DNA of 64,000 bases from Hemerocallis citrina (GCA_017893485.1 JACEHZ010000207.1:1798001-1862000); one strand, 5' to 3'; counted from the stretch's first letter, positions 46,043 to 58,600 are shown. Program-made: numbers and translations. The notes: generated by a model not told the origin, from the letters alone.

Positions 46043-47017
46043 TCAGAAAGACAAAGTCACCAACCTCAAACTCAAGGTCCCTCCTCCGGTTGTCTGCATA
46101 GCTTTCTGCCTGCTCTGAGCATCTACCAACCTCTTCCTGATCAAATCAATCTTTTCAGAGGTCTGCTGCACAATCTCAGGCCCAAACATCTGACACTCCC
46201 CAACTTCGAACCAACAAACAAGCGTCCTGCACTTCCTGCCATACAGAGCTTCGTACGGCACCATCCCAATGCTAGTCTGAAAACTGTTGTTGTAGGTAAA
46301 CTCCACCAAAGCTAAATACCTTTCCCAACTGCCTTCAAAGTCTAGTACACAACACCGAAGCATGTCCTCGAGAATACGGTTGACTCGCTCGGTCTGCCCA
46401 TCGGTCTGAGGATGAAAAGCAGTGCTGAAATCCGTCTTGGTACCCAAAGCCATCTGAAGACTCCTCCATAAATGCGAAGTAAACCGTGCATCTCGATCAG
46501 ACACAATGGTTAATGGAACACCATGAAGCCTGACGATCTCACCAACATACATCTCAGCCAACTTGTCCATCGAAGCAGTGAGTTTCGTCGCCAAGAAGTG
46601 AGCGGACTTGGTTAGTCGATCGACTATGAACCAAATTGCATCATTGCCTTTTGGACTCTTAAGCAAACCCGTGATGAAATCCATACTGATGTTATCCCAC
46701 TTCCATTCCGGAATAGGTAACGGTTGTAATAGATCTCCGGGTTTCTGATTCTCGGCTTTGACTTGCTGACAAATCTCACACCTCGACACAAATTCAGCCA
46801 CACTCCGCTTGAAACCAGACCACCAGAAATGTTGTTTAATGTCCTTGTACATCTTGGTACTCCCAGGATGCACTGACAAAAGAGTAGCATGTTCCTCCTG
46901 AAGAATACTTTCTTTCAAGTCCGACTGATCCGGAATACATAGCCTCTCTTCAAACCAAAGCACTTCATCCTTGATCTGAAATCCGGGCAATTTGTTAGCA
47001 CCAACCTGCTCCTTCAA
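46043..47017 (-). pseudogene. Element B integrase
   Basis: 324 codons are open, starting in the linker (MKEQVGANKLPGFQ). The zinc region is SVHPGSTKMY to CEICQQVKAE. Catalytic contexts are MDFITG/VDRLTKSAHF, SDRDARF and HPQTDGQTERVN, all three acidic residues kept, so this is the best preserved integrase in the window. It lacks its own start and is cut off from RT by the ruined RNase H. Confidence 0.9.
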
Positions 47018-47678
47018 CTTCTGAATCTCTGCATCTTCCTTCTAACTTGTGATAATCCTTTCATTCAGCGTCGGTTGAAGCCTCAACTGAGCTAAAGATG
47101 ATCCCAAGCCTTGCAGAACAACTTCAATACCAGCCCGATCCAACTCCTCTGCCAGTTGTCTCTGGGTCGTAATCAAACTAGCCAGACTGCTCTTGCGACT
47201 AAGTGCATCAGCAACAACATTAACCTTCCTACGATGATACTTAATCTCCGGACGAATGTCCTCCAGTACCTCCAGCCATCTCCTTTGCCTCAGGTTCAGA
47301 TCCTTCTACTAATAGATGTATTTCAAGCTTTTATGGTCTGTGTACATGTTCAGCAGCATCTCACCATACACGTAATGCCTCCATTGCTTTAAGGCGAAGA
47401 TAATCGCAGCCAACTCCAGATCATGAGTTGGGTAATTCTTCTCATGCGGTCTTAGTTGCCTAGACCCATAAGCGATTACTTTTTATTCTTGCATTAAAGA
47501 CACAACCAAGCCCATGATGTGAAGCATTGCTGTAAACATCATACTCAACACCTGCTCTACGCAAAGCCAAAATGGGTGCAGTACTCAGCCTCTCTTTCAA
47601 TTCCTAAAAGCTTGCCTCACACTGTTTGGTCCACTTGAAGTTCACATTCTTCTTGGTCAAACCAGTGAGTGGTACGGC
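47018..47678 (-). pseudogene. Element B RNase H, heavily disrupted
   Basis: Matches to the A homologue (5050-5660) can be followed through [33 protein letters not shown] and SRLI.. but stops and shifts occur at about 47676, 47605, 47485, 47310 and 47042. The first catalytic Asp in YSDAS has become Asn. No function is possible. Confidence 0.8.
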
Positions 47679-48977
47679 TTACTGAGTATAACCCTGAATG
47701 AACCTCCTGTAGTATCCCGTCAATCCAAGGAAACTCCTGATTTCCTTCACTGTAGTAGGCCTTGCCCAATCTCTCACTGTCTCTATCTTCTGAGGATCAG
47801 TTGTCACTGTCTCCTTAGAAAGAATGTGACCTAGGAATGCCACTTCAGATTTCCAGAAATCACACTTAGATAACTTGGCATACAACTCCTGCTCCTGAAG
47901 CTTCCTCAAAACTGTTGCCAAATGCTCCGTGTGCTCCTCTTCCGACTTGGAGTACACAAGAATATCATCGGTAAACACCATGACGAAAGAATTAATGAAC
48001 GGCCTCAGAACTCTGTTCATCATGTCCATGAAAATTACAGGTGCATTCGTCACTCCAAACGGCATAACTAAGAATTCGTAATGCCCGTGTCGAGTTCTGA
48101 ATGCAGTCTTATGCACATCTTCAGCTTTCACTCGAACTTTATGATATCCTGATTGAAGATTTATTTTGGAGAAAACAGCTACTCCTTGTAGACGATCGAA
48201 CAAGTCATCAATTCGAGGAATTAGATACTTATTCTGAACAGTGACCTTATTCAGCTCTCGGTAATCGATGCACATCCTCATCGAACCATCCTTCTTCTTT
48301 ACCAGAAGCACCGGCACTCCCCAAGGTGACGCACTCGGTTGAATAAATCCTTTCTCCAACAGTTCCTCAATCTGCCGTTTGATCTCATCCTGCTCCACAG
48401 GCGCCATCCTATACGGTGCCTTGGAAATAGGTGCATTTCCTAGTTGAATAGTGATGCTGAACTCTACATCACAATGCGGGGGTAACCCAGGCAAATCTTC
48501 TAAGAAGACAGTCAGATAATCTTGAACCATAGGAATCTGCTGCACCTCTACAGGAACATCCCTCTTGCAGATAGCTGATACCAGACCAGAACATTTCTTC
48601 TTCCCTTGGAAAGTGACTTCAGGTCCACCTGGAGCCTTCACTGTTACTGTCTTGGTCTTGCACTTGATGCTCGCATTGTACACCGACATCCAATCAATGC
48701 CAATGATAACATCGACTCCCAAGACATTTAGCTCGATCAGATCAATCCCAAAAATTTTATCTCCAATCACGATCTCGCAGTCAGCATAGTATCGATCAGT
48801 GGTTAAAGTCTCCCCTGACGGAGTAGCTACTGCTAAAACCTTGCCTGGAAATATCTTCGGTTCAACTCCCAGAACTTTAGCAAACTTAGTTGATATAAAA
48901 GTGTGAGAGGACCCAGTATCGAACAAAACAACAGCTTTCTTTCCATTCAAATAAAGTTCTCCTGTTACATAACACAC
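47679..48977 (-). pseudogene. Element B protease and reverse transcriptase
   Basis: 432 codons are open. The protease has [14 protein letters not shown] (Asp kept). The RT has [44 protein letters not shown] and, at the catalytic box, FTDD where the family has FIDD or YIDD. The frame ends at a TAA (47676) after FIQGYTQ. It is open but probably not active because of the stop before RNase H and the missing in-frame link to gag. Confidence 0.88.
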
Positions 48978-49089
48978 ATTCGTTACATAACAGTGTACTA
49001 ATTAACAGAAAAAGAGACAACAGAAAAAGAAAGAACACTCCTATACTCCCCCACTTGTACCAGTAATGACGTGATCCACCTCATCAGCG

Positions 49090-50043
49090 TCAAGTCAAGG
49101 CAAATACTTGTTCCTGCTGGTACAGCTTCTTCCCAGTCTGCTGAGTTAGTCCATTGTGGACGATATCCTGCAGTTTGGGGCAATGAGACTTGTAGTGGCC
49201 TGTCTCTCCACAGTTGAAATAAGTCACCGGAGGTCTCACCCAAGTATTCCCGGGTCTTCCTGCCACTTGAACAGCATTCGCACCCGTAGGCTTGAACCTT
49301 TGAGCCGGTAGCTGTCTCCTGACATTGCCAGCAACTGCGGGCCTCTTCCCTGTATTCCAGTTGTTCTTCCGATTCTGAACAGCGTGGAACTGCTCCATGT
49401 CCGCCTCCGTGACTGCTGCTCGTTTGACCAGCTTGTCAAACCTCCCGATACCGAGGGGTATCATCCTGGATCTCAGACTTGGCCTCAAACCATGCTCGAA
49501 TTTTTTAGCCTTCTTCGCCTCGTCCATCACCAGTTCGGGTGCATATCTTGAGATCTGAGTGAATCTTGTCTCATACTCCCTAACTGACATGCCGCCTTGC
49601 TGCAGCGCCAAAAACTCCATGGCCTTCTTCTCCTGGACGTCCCATGGAAAGTAATGACTGCAGAATTCCTCGAAGAATTCATCCCAGCCAAGAACCAAAT
49701 CCCCTATCATCCGCTTCATCGACTGCCACCATACCGCCACATCCTTCTCGATCTGCAGTGCCGTCAACTTCACCTTGCTGCCCTCCGGAGTCTCCAAGAC
49801 TTCGAAGATAGTCTCTACCTGTCAGATCCAATTGTCAGCCGTGTCAGGGTCTGACTTTCCCTTAAACACCGGTGGTTTCATCCGCTTGAACGATTCCACG
49901 AGTTTGATTGCTTCGGGTACTAGATTCGCATGCACCCTTCCCTGATTCTGATTCATGGCAGCGGCATTGAGTGTCTGATAGACCCTCGCTAGCTCTGTTT
50001 CCAAGTCCAGACCTTCACCATTTCGAGCTCGTCTTCCAGCCAT
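49090..50043 (-). pseudogene. Element B gag
   Basis: The ATG at 50043 starts MAGRRARNGEGLD; a TGA at about 49822 breaks the frame after DNWI, and 49797-49090 continues with the capsid region (WWQSMKRMIG, WDEFFEEFCSHYFP, ALQQGGMSVREYETRF). The zinc knuckle reads YFNCGETGHYKSHC: the first Cys is Tyr. A stop near 49090 and about 110 bp of non-coding sequence separate it from protease. Confidence 0.87.
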
Positions 50044-50210
50044 ATTCTAATGCAAATGATCCATTAAATTCGAAGTATAAACATGGATTTTAAATCAACT
50101 TTTTATTTCATTAAATTTCAAACTTTATACATTCGAATTTAAAATATTTCTGACATCAAATGAAAGCAGTAGAAGATACAACAGTCTAACTCCTACGGTT
50201 CCTCTTGGCT

Positions 50211-50597
50211 TCATGAAGCTCTCCCCGTACGTAGTTCCTCCACTTCCTCCTTCAGTACATCAGTCATGTTTTTCCTCTTCTCGAGTTCCCAAACATGATG
50301 ACTGAGAACTGCAACATCATCCTTGCGCTTTGCCAACTGAGTCTCCAGTGGCCTGACTCTCTCCTGTAGAGTCTCTACCTGTCTTTGAAGAGACACAATA
50401 AGATTACTCGGAACTGGTTCTTCCTCGTCAGAGGAATCATTAGATGAATCTGGAGGTGGAGCGATCTCTCGAGACTCAGGCCATTCCTCTTCCACTTCTT
50501 TAGGATCTTTCTCGTCTGAATCAGCTTGCCTGGGGTAGTAATCTTCCTCAACGATGTGCCAATTTTCATCTCCAGCTGGGTCGAAGTGGTCCGCCAT
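50211..50597 (-). CDS. Small acidic coiled-coil ORF upstream of gag in element B
   Basis: The frame is open from 50696; the first well-placed ATG is at 50597, giving 128 residues. The first half is acidic with Pro and Ser (PPPDSSNDSSDEEEPVP). The second half has heptad-like spacing (LQRQVETLQERVRPLETQLAKR, split here as LQRQVETLQERV then RPLETQLAKR) and is a likely coiled coil. It lies between the primer site and gag, 168 bp before the gag ATG. It is not part of the usual gag-pol set I know for Tekay. It is intact while gag and pol of B are broken. The function is unknown; it may be a chance-preserved leader ORF. Confidence 0.5.
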   Translation of the reverse strand: MADHFDPAGDENWHIVEEDYYPRQADSDEKDPKEVEEEWPESREIAPPPDSSNDSSDEEEPVPSNLIVSLQRQVETLQERVRPLETQLAKRKDDVAVLSHHVWELEKRKNMTDVLKEEVEELRTGRAS

Positions 50598-50740
50598 CTC
50601 AAAGAAAAGAGGAGAAGAAGCATAAATCATAGAGCAACGCAAATGTAAGTGACTTATATTTAAATCTCTAGACTCAACACACACTCTAATGTCCACTTCT
50701 AGGGTGTCGTTCCTTATAAATTTGTACTACTTGGAAGCGT

Positions 50741-50753
50741 GGCTCTGATACCA
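50741..50753 (-). other. Element B primer binding site (initiator tRNA-Met)
   Basis: On the minus strand TGGTATCAGAGCC lies four bases after the LTR end. It is complementary to the 3' end of plant initiator tRNA-Met, the usual primer of chromoviruses. Confidence 0.85.
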
Positions 50754-50756
50754 CCC

Positions 50757-50933
50757 CGTAACACCCCGAATCCCAAATACCACTGAATTCGAGTTCCACG
50801 AGATCTTTTCACTTCTCTTCGTACAATTTTACAAGGAAATAAAAACTTTACTTTACATCAGAGTTACATTATGCATCAACATTTGTACAGCAGAAGCAAA
50901 TTTTGAAATCAATGAATGAAATACAACAACAGT
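50757..50933 (-). repeat. Element B 5' LTR, inner end
   Basis: This is the 177 bp of the 5' LTR next to the primer site. Its last base pair is changed (CG in place of CA on the element strand). It is cut at 50933 by element D; the TSD acagt is at 50929-50933. Confidence 0.9.
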
Positions 50934-53900
50934 TGTAACCCCCATTTCCGATAATTAGTATTTTTCGTGTATTTTCTATAATTCGATTTTTGTAAATTTA
51001 TTTTGTGCTAAATTCTTTTCTGATATTTTACTAAAGTGGTTTCTAATCGAAGATTTTATTCATTTCGAATAATGATATATTTTGATCTTATTTTCTACAT
51101 CTTATTGTCGACTATTTATATTTGAGTCTAAAACAAATATATTATAATTATAGGATTATTTTAATTAAATTGTTAAACCCGAATATTATTTTATTGTATG
51201 ATTTTACTACTTTTGTTATTATAATAATTAATTTTTATTTCTTGATTATTAATTAAAATTTATTTATCGAATTATTTTGTTTTCGTACTTGATCTGACTT
51301 TATTGGCGAATTCTAAATTTATTTTCAAGCCCCAAATTATATTTTAATGCATTTGTATTATTTTGAATTTAAATTTTTGTTCGTGAAATTTCTTCGTTCT
51401 TTTTGATCGAGCAATTCTTATTGATCTTTTTTCTCTCTAATTTATTTTCGATATTTTTATTTGAACACGATTGATTTTGATCTATCTTTAATTGAACTCT
51501 AAAACCCAATCTCAGTTGTTCTTGACCCAAATCCGCTATTATTGGATCCTAATTCTTCAACCCAGTACCCTAATGGTATCCTATAAATGCAACTATACTG
51601 TAAACCCTAATTTTGCACACAAATCGAAAACTAGCTGCCTATTCTCTCTCCTCCCGTTCTCTCTCTCCTAGTTACTGTTCATCTTCATCCCCAAAAACCC
51701 ACTACCTTCTCCCGACCAGCTCCGGCCACCCCCATCTCCGGCGATCTCCCACTTCGTCCACCTCACCTCCGGCGACCCCCTAGTCGCCACCCATCACCAG
51801 TGCCACCACCAGACACTCCCCCTCCTCTCTCCTCGACATTAGCCACAGCCCAAAGACCCATCCTCCTTCCTCTCCTTGTTTTGATAGTCGGCGATGCCAC
51901 CTGCGACGCCGTCGTCCCGTCCCCGTCGCGCCGCTCACCTGCGACACCGCCGCCGCCGCCTGTGACGCCGGTGACCGCCCAGCCCCTTGCCCTTTACTGC
52001 TGTTGTGGCTGCTGTCTCTTTGCTGGTGTTGCTGCAGTCTCTTTTTGCTATTGGGTTCTTTTATTGCACGTATATTGCACGTGCTGCTTTGGGAATTTGC
52101 TAGTTCATGGGTTCATTGCTTCGGGATCCGTATCCTGTTATTATTGGTAATCATTTTCACCGTCTAACAGGTAAGCCACCGTCCTCTTGAATTGCAAATT
52201 GTATCAAATTCAAGTGTTATTGAAATTCCTGCAAGTAGATCTTTTTGTTATCGTATTGTTCTTTGTTATCTCTTTCGTTGGGTTTATTGTGGGTTTACAC
52301 GAGCTAACCCTAATATTCTTGACATCGTACCTCTTTGACTCTAAAGTTTGGATCTTTAATGAATGCATATAGAATTGTTAATAGGGTTATTCATACAAGT
52401 CACAACACAAATAATTTATTGTAGAGATAATCGTTAGGTTGTATGTCGTTTGATCGTTTGGTGATTGATTGATGTTGGACTCGTATATGTGTGTGTTCTA
52501 ATCTTTATTTATCATGTTTGGACATATATCATGCTAGTAACACAATTTATTGACTATAGGATCGATACCCGACATGTTTAATTAATTTATTTTCAGGAAA
52601 AACACCCTAAAAACTGTACACGCTTGCTGACCTGAACCTTGATTGCTGTTTTCGAAGCAGTAAATGACCTTAAAATAAAATATTTTCTGAATATGAAATG
52701 TAGCCCCGAATGTCTAGATGTCAGTAGCATCCAAAATTTTCGAGTTCTGAGTTTTGCAGCGAGAGTTATGCCCGTTTTACTGCAGCTATGTTTTTACATT
52801 CCAGAATTTTAGATCTCTTTTTTTAATGTATTAATTATTCATCTATCGTACCATTGCATGAATTAATGAATGTATGTTGCATTGCATGTTTTCAATGAGT
52901 TATTATATCACTATCTAACCGTCCTATCCATGTTATCACCCTATAGTTTCCCGATTGATATTATTGTTCATCTCATGTCTTAGTTGCATATTGTATTGTT
53001 GCATTGATAAATAATTAACAAGCCGGGGTTTCAGGGATTGACTGGAGTAGTTGATGACATAGTGACTGTACGCTGAAGTGTGGGCCTTGTTTCCCAAAAT
53101 ATTGTGTGTTGGCAAAAGTTATTGTTATCGGTTTATTGTTGGACTACTGACACAGTATCCCCAATTGACCGTGTATTGTTTTTATTGAGCCAACCAGTGT
53201 GCAGCGATGCTGCAAATACTGTTATCGTCCCGTGTACATGATCTATAGAATCTTCCACTTAAATCTAAAACGAAATTGATTGTATGCATCGAATCTGTGG
53301 TACGGCACACATGGGACACAGTAGTACGTGCACTAGTTAGGTGTTAAAATGATTAATAGACATAAGGATTAACACATCACCAAAATTGCATATTATTCAT
53401 CATTATTCTTATTGATATCGAATATTGGCTAAATATTACCATTATTGATTACCGATTTCTGTTAGCGAACATTGCACCATTGTTTATAGCCAATTTCATT
53501 GACTATCATGATTAATGTCCCATTTTATTGATTCTTATTGATCCGTTGATTCATTGTTATACCGTTATTCCATTGTTCCCTGCTTTCTCTACTTGCTGTC
53601 CATGACTTGCTCTAAGGACAATTATTTTTCTCTTTTTAGATGAAGTATTTACAAGTGTTGATGGAGAATTACCAGATGGATTAGCAGAACAACATTGGTG
53701 AAGGAATTGATTGCATCGCCGCTTAATAAATAATTATTGCTTTGTTTGGAGACTTAATTATTAGATTATTGTTATTTTTATTGTATTGGGCTTATGACCC
53801 GAATATTGCTATTTATTTCCAGACGTTGGATTATTATTGTTATTGGATATTTTGTATTGTTTCAATTCAAGTATTATTGTTCATGAGATTATTATTATCT

Positions 53901-54027
53901 GCGCAATTGTTCTGTGTTGTTTATATTATTGAGTTGATCGATTAAACAGCTTATGGGTGACGTTAGTCATTCGCTGGGCTTTTGTCATGCACTCGTGTTC
54001 CGTATTTTTGGGAAGCGAGGCGTGACA
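50934..54027 (+). repeat. Element D 5' LTR (3094 bp)
   Basis: It starts TGTAACCCCC and ends GGCGTGACA. The TATA box is at 51582-51588 and a GC-rich leader follows to about 52140. A donor-like ACAG|GTAAGC lies at 52171 and an acceptor-like CTTTTTAG|ATGAAG at 53639. The remainder is AT-rich. The frame at 51800-52150 is leader sequence. Confidence 0.92.
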
Positions 54028-54037
54028 AGGTTTTTAC

Positions 54038-54052
54038 TTGTATCAGAGCCCG
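54038..54052 (+). other. Element D primer binding site
   Basis: TTGTATCAGAGCCCG lies 11 bases after the LTR and matches the initiator tRNA-Met site TGGTATCAGAGC with one change near the start. Confidence 0.7.
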
Positions 54053-54234
54053 GGCTTGGATAATATATCAATCAAGCGTGACTAACGAAAGGAAGTTGGG
54101 TTTGATTGGTATATTAATCAGATTTGGGATTATATCGGTTTGACTCAACAATATGTGTAATACAGTGATCGCATGAACAATTAATATCCAACTTATGATC
54201 TGGACGCTAACCGTTTGATCTTCTATCGCAGACT

Positions 54235-55371
54235 ATGGCTAAAAAGGGTGCTTCTTCTTCCCGTACTGGGGATGATCAGTCCGATGAGGACAATCTTGCA
54301 CAGTTGATGCAAATGCTTAGAAAGGGTGCTTCTTCTGCCCGTGCTGAGGAAAACCAGATTGATGCGCCCACTTTTGCACAGCTGATGCAAATGCAACGTG
54401 AGCACAACGAGCTGGTGATGCAGATGCAGCGGGAACATAATGAGCAGTTGAGAATGGCTTATGAAACTACCAATAGAGTACCCGTTGTGCCTGACCCCAT
54501 CGTGCTGCCACCGAGGCCTGGTAATGTAACAGATTTCATGAAGGTCCATCCAGACAAGTTCTCGGGTACTGAAGGTCCACTTGTAGCCGAGCAATGGCTT
54601 ATCAGGACTGAGCAGTTGTTGATCGCAACATGTATTGCAGATGTGGATCGTGTGGATGTTGTAAGAATCCAACTTGTTGACCTTGCCCACATTTGGTGGC
54701 AGACTGAGGCTGAACGTTTGGGCCGACCCATTCCTTGGGCCGCTTTTTCTGCGAGCTTTCTCACGAAGTTCTTCCCGAATGTCACCAAGAACGAGATGGA
54801 ACGACAGTTTGTTTCTTTGACTCAGGGGAATCGTACTGTGGATGAGTACGCTGCAGAGTTTGCCTGGCTGAGTCGTTTTGCTACTTCCATGGTGGCAAAT
54901 GATGAAGATAGAGGCCGTCGTTTCCTATCAGGCTTGGACATTGACATACAGGACCGTATTGCTTCCTTGCGACTTCGCTCTGATGCTGATATTCTGGATG
55001 CTGCAAGAATTCAGGAACGGACTAGTTCAAGGAAGCGTGCTATTCAGCGTTCTGTTGCTGCTAGATCTTCTGTTGGGCCTATTAGGAGGCCAGCTCCGCC
55101 CCTCCCTGCTAAGGCTTTGCCTTACCCACCTGCTGTTCAGAGATCGGATCTAGTTTGTTCACACTGTCGGAGGCCTGGGCACTTGCGCAAGGATTGTTGG
55201 GTAGCCAATCGCCAGTGTCTCAAGTGTGGAAGCAACGATCACATGATTCGAGACTGCCCAAGGAACCGGTACAATGCGTCGACAGGAGGACCAGCCCCCA
55301 ATGGAGGACAGACTGAAGCTCGTGGTCAGGCTTACAACTTGATCACTGATGGAGTGACTGCAGGTATTTAG
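54235..55371 (+). CDS. Element D gag
   Basis: The ATG at 54235 gives 378 residues without interruption. Residues 1-60 hold two related copies of a KGASS..(E/D)..QLMQM unit followed by a QMQREHNE repeat. The capsid-like region is about 95-260 (PDKFSGTEGPLVAEQWL, WWQTEAERL, FLTKFFP, FVSLTQGNRTVDEYAAEF). Two complete CCHC zinc knuckles follow: CSHCRRPGHLRKDC and CLKCGSNDHMIRDC. Gag forms the particle and packages RNA. The frame ends in TAG right after a VTAG motif where chromovirus protease would begin, which suggests pol was lost by deletion just there. Being intact, it may still be translated and could complement other family members. Confidence 0.88.
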   Translation: MAKKGASSSRTGDDQSDEDNLAQLMQMLRKGASSARAEENQIDAPTFAQLMQMQREHNELVMQMQREHNEQLRMAYETTNRVPVVPDPIVLPPRPGNVTDFMKVHPDKFSGTEGPLVAEQWLIRTEQLLIATCIADVDRVDVVRIQLVDLAHIWWQTEAERLGRPIPWAAFSASFLTKFFPNVTKNEMERQFVSLTQGNRTVDEYAAEFAWLSRFATSMVANDEDRGRRFLSGLDIDIQDRIASLRLRSDADILDAARIQERTSSRKRAIQRSVAARSSVGPIRRPAPPLPAKALPYPPAVQRSDLVCSHCRRPGHLRKDCWVANRQCLKCGSNDHMIRDCPRNRYNASTGGPAPNGGQTEARGQAYNLITDGVTAGI

Positions 55372-55646
55372 CAATAGATTTGTTTTCTGTTTTTGTATTG
55401 TTTATTCTCTCTTTTATCATTTATCCATTCCGCATCTTGCATTTACCTTCATTTAATGATTCATTATTGAGTATCATGGTAGTTATTTCTTCTCTGTCAT
55501 ACTCTTTTCAAATTCCGGTTGTACCACCCACTCACTTCTCTCCCTTGAACCTTATGTTTTGTTGTTTCATCAGTTGCGTTTGCCTTGTCCTATGTACCTC
55601 CTGAACAAATTTTGAGGACGAAATTTTGTTATAAGGTGGGTAGGAT
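55372..55646 (+). other. Element D gag-LTR spacer and polypurine tract
   Basis: The 275 bp contain GAGGACGAAATTTTG, a sequence often seen just before the 3' LTR of plant chromoviruses, and the purine run AAGGTGGGTAGGA before TGTAAC at 55647. No pol remnant is visible. Confidence 0.7.
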
Positions 55647-58600
55647 TGTAACCCCCATTTCTGATAATTAGTATTTTTCGTGTATTTTCTATAATTCGAT
55701 TTTTGTAAATTTATTTTGTGGTAAATTCTTTTCCGATATTTTACTAAAGTGGTTTCTAATCGAAGATTTTATTCGTTACGAATAATGATATATTTTGATC
55801 TTATTTTCTACATCTTATTGTCGACTATTTATATTTGAGTCTAAAACAAATATATTATTATTATCGGATTATTTAATTAAATTGTTGAACCCGAATATTA
55901 TTTTATTGTATGATTTTACTACTTTTGTTATTATAATAATTAATTTTTATTTCTTGATTATTAATAAAAATTTATTTATCGAATTATTTTGTTTTCGTAC
56001 TTGATCTGACTTTATTGGCGAATTCTAAATTTATTTTCAAGCCCCAAATTATATTTTAATGCATTTGTATTATTTTGAATTTAAATTTTTGTTCGTGAAA
56101 TTTCTTCGTTCTTTTTGATCGAGCAATTCTTATTGATCTTTTTTCTCTCTAATTTATTTTCGATATTTTTATTTGAACACGATTGATTTTGATCTATCTC
56201 TAATTGAACTCTAAAACCCAATCTCAGTTGTTCTTGACCCAAATCCGCTATTATTGGATCCTAATTCTTCAACCCAGTACCCTAATGGTATCCTATAAAT
56301 GCAACTATACAGTAAACTCTAATTACTGCACACAAATCGAAAACTAGCCGCCTATTCTCTCTCCTCCCGTTCTCTCTCCTAGTCACTGTTCATCTTCATC
56401 CCCAAAAACCCACTACCTTCTCCCGACCAGCTCCGGCCACCCCCATCTCCGGCGATCTCCCACTTCGTCCACCTCACCTTCGGCGACCCCCTAGTCGCCA
56501 CCCACCACCAGCGCCACCACCAGACACTCCCCCTCCTCTCTCCTCGACATTAGCCACAACCCAAAGACCCATCCTCCTTCCTCTCCTTGTTTTGATAATA
56601 GGCGACGCCACCTGCGACGCCGTCGTCCCGTCCCCGTCGCGCCGCTCACCTGCGACACCGCCGCCGCCGCCTGCGAAGCCGGCGACCGCTCGGCCCCTTG
56701 CCCTTTACTGCTGTTGTGGCTACTGTCTCTTTGCTGGTGTTGCTGCAGTCTCTTTTTGCTATTGGGTTCTTTTATTGCACGTATATTGCACGTGCTGCTT
56801 TGGAAATTTGCTAGTTCGTGGGTTCATTGCTTCGGGATCCGTATCCCGTTATTATTGGTAATCGTTTTCACCGTCTAACAGGCAAGTCACCGTCCTCTTG
56901 AATTGCAAATTGTATCAAATTCAAGTGTTATTGAAATTCCTGTAAGTAGATCTTTTTGTTATCGTATTGTCCTTTGTTATCTCTTTCGTTGGGTTTATTG
57001 TGGGTTTACACGAGCTAACCCCAATATTCTTGACATCGTACCTCTTTGACTCTAAAGTTTGGATCTTTAATGAATGCATATAGAATTGTTAATAGGGTTA
57101 TTCATACAAGTCACAACACAAATAATTTATTGTAGAGACAATCGTTAGGTTGTATGTCGTTTGATCGTTTGGTGATTGATTGATGTTGGACTCGTATATG
57201 TGTGTGTTCTAATATTTATTTATCATGTTTGGACATCTATCATGCTAGTTACACAATTTATTGACTATAGGATCGATACCCGACATGTTTAATTAATTTA
57301 TTTTCAGGAAAAACACCCTAAAAATTGTACACGCTTGCTGACCTGAACCTTGATTGCTGTTTTCGAAGCAGTAAATGACCTTAAAATAAAATATTTTCTG
57401 AATATGAAATGTAGCCCCGAATGTCTAGATGTCAATATCATCCAGAATTTTCGAGTTCTGGGTTTTGTAGCGAGAGTTATGACCGTTTTACTGCAGCTAT
57501 GTTTTTACATTCCAGAATTTTAGATCTCTCTTTTTAATGTATTAATTATTCATCTATCGTACCATTGCATGAATTAATGAATGTATGTTGCATTGCATGT
57601 TTCCAATGAGTTATTATATCACTATCTAACCGTCCTATCCATGTTATCACCCTATAGTTTCCCGATTGATATTATTGTTCATCTCATGTCTTAGTTGCAT
57701 ATTGTATTGTTGCATTGATAAATAATTAACAAGCCGGGGTTTCAGGGATTGACTGGAGTAGTTGATGACATAGTGACTGTACGCTGAAGTGTGGGCCTTG
57801 TTTCCCAAAATATTGTGTGTTGGCAAAAGTTATTGTTATCGGTTTATTGTTGGACTACTGACACAATATCTCCAATTGACCGTGTATTGTTTTTATTGAG
57901 CCAACCAGTGTGCAGCGATGTTGCAAATACCGTTATTGTGCCGTGTACATGATCTATAGAATCTTTCACTTAAGTCTAAAACGAAATTGATTGTATGCAT
58001 CGAATCTGTGGTACGGCACACATGGGACACAGTAGTACGTGAATTAATTAGGTGTTAAAATGATTAATAGACATAAGGATTAACACATCACCAACATTGC
58101 ATATTGTTCATCATTATTCTTATTGATATCGAATATTGGCTAAATATTACCATTATTGATTACCGATTTCTGTTAGCGAACATTGCACCATTGTTTATAG
58201 CCAATTTCATCGACTATCATGATTAATGTCCCATTTTATTGATTCTTATTGATCCGTTGATTCATTGTTATACCGTTATTCCATTGTTCCCTGCTTTTTC
58301 TACTTGCTGTCCATGACTTGCTCTAAGGATAATTATTTTTCTCTTTTTAGATGAAGTATTTACAGGTGTTGATGGAGAATTACCAGATGGATTAGCAGAA
58401 CAACATTAGTGAAGGAATTAATTGCATCGCCGCTTAATAAATAATTATTGCTTTGTTTGGAGACTTAATTATTGGATTATTGTTATTTTTATTGTATTGG
58501 GCTTATGACCCGAATAATGCTATTTGTTTCCAGACGTTGGATTATTATTGTTATTGGATATTTTGTATTGTTTCAATTCAAGTATCATTGTTCATGAGAT

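Noticed and set aside
51800..52150. 116-codon open frame in the 5' LTR of D (and 56592-56861 in the 3' LTR)
   Set aside because: The two LTR copies have different start points and lengths, and the frame overlaps the candidate donor region; it is leader sequence without a known domain.
53742..53945. Hydrophobic 67-codon frame in the LTR of D as a membrane peptide
   Set aside because: It is AT-rich LTR sequence; it recurs in the 3' LTR only because the LTRs are copies, and it has no leader or start context.
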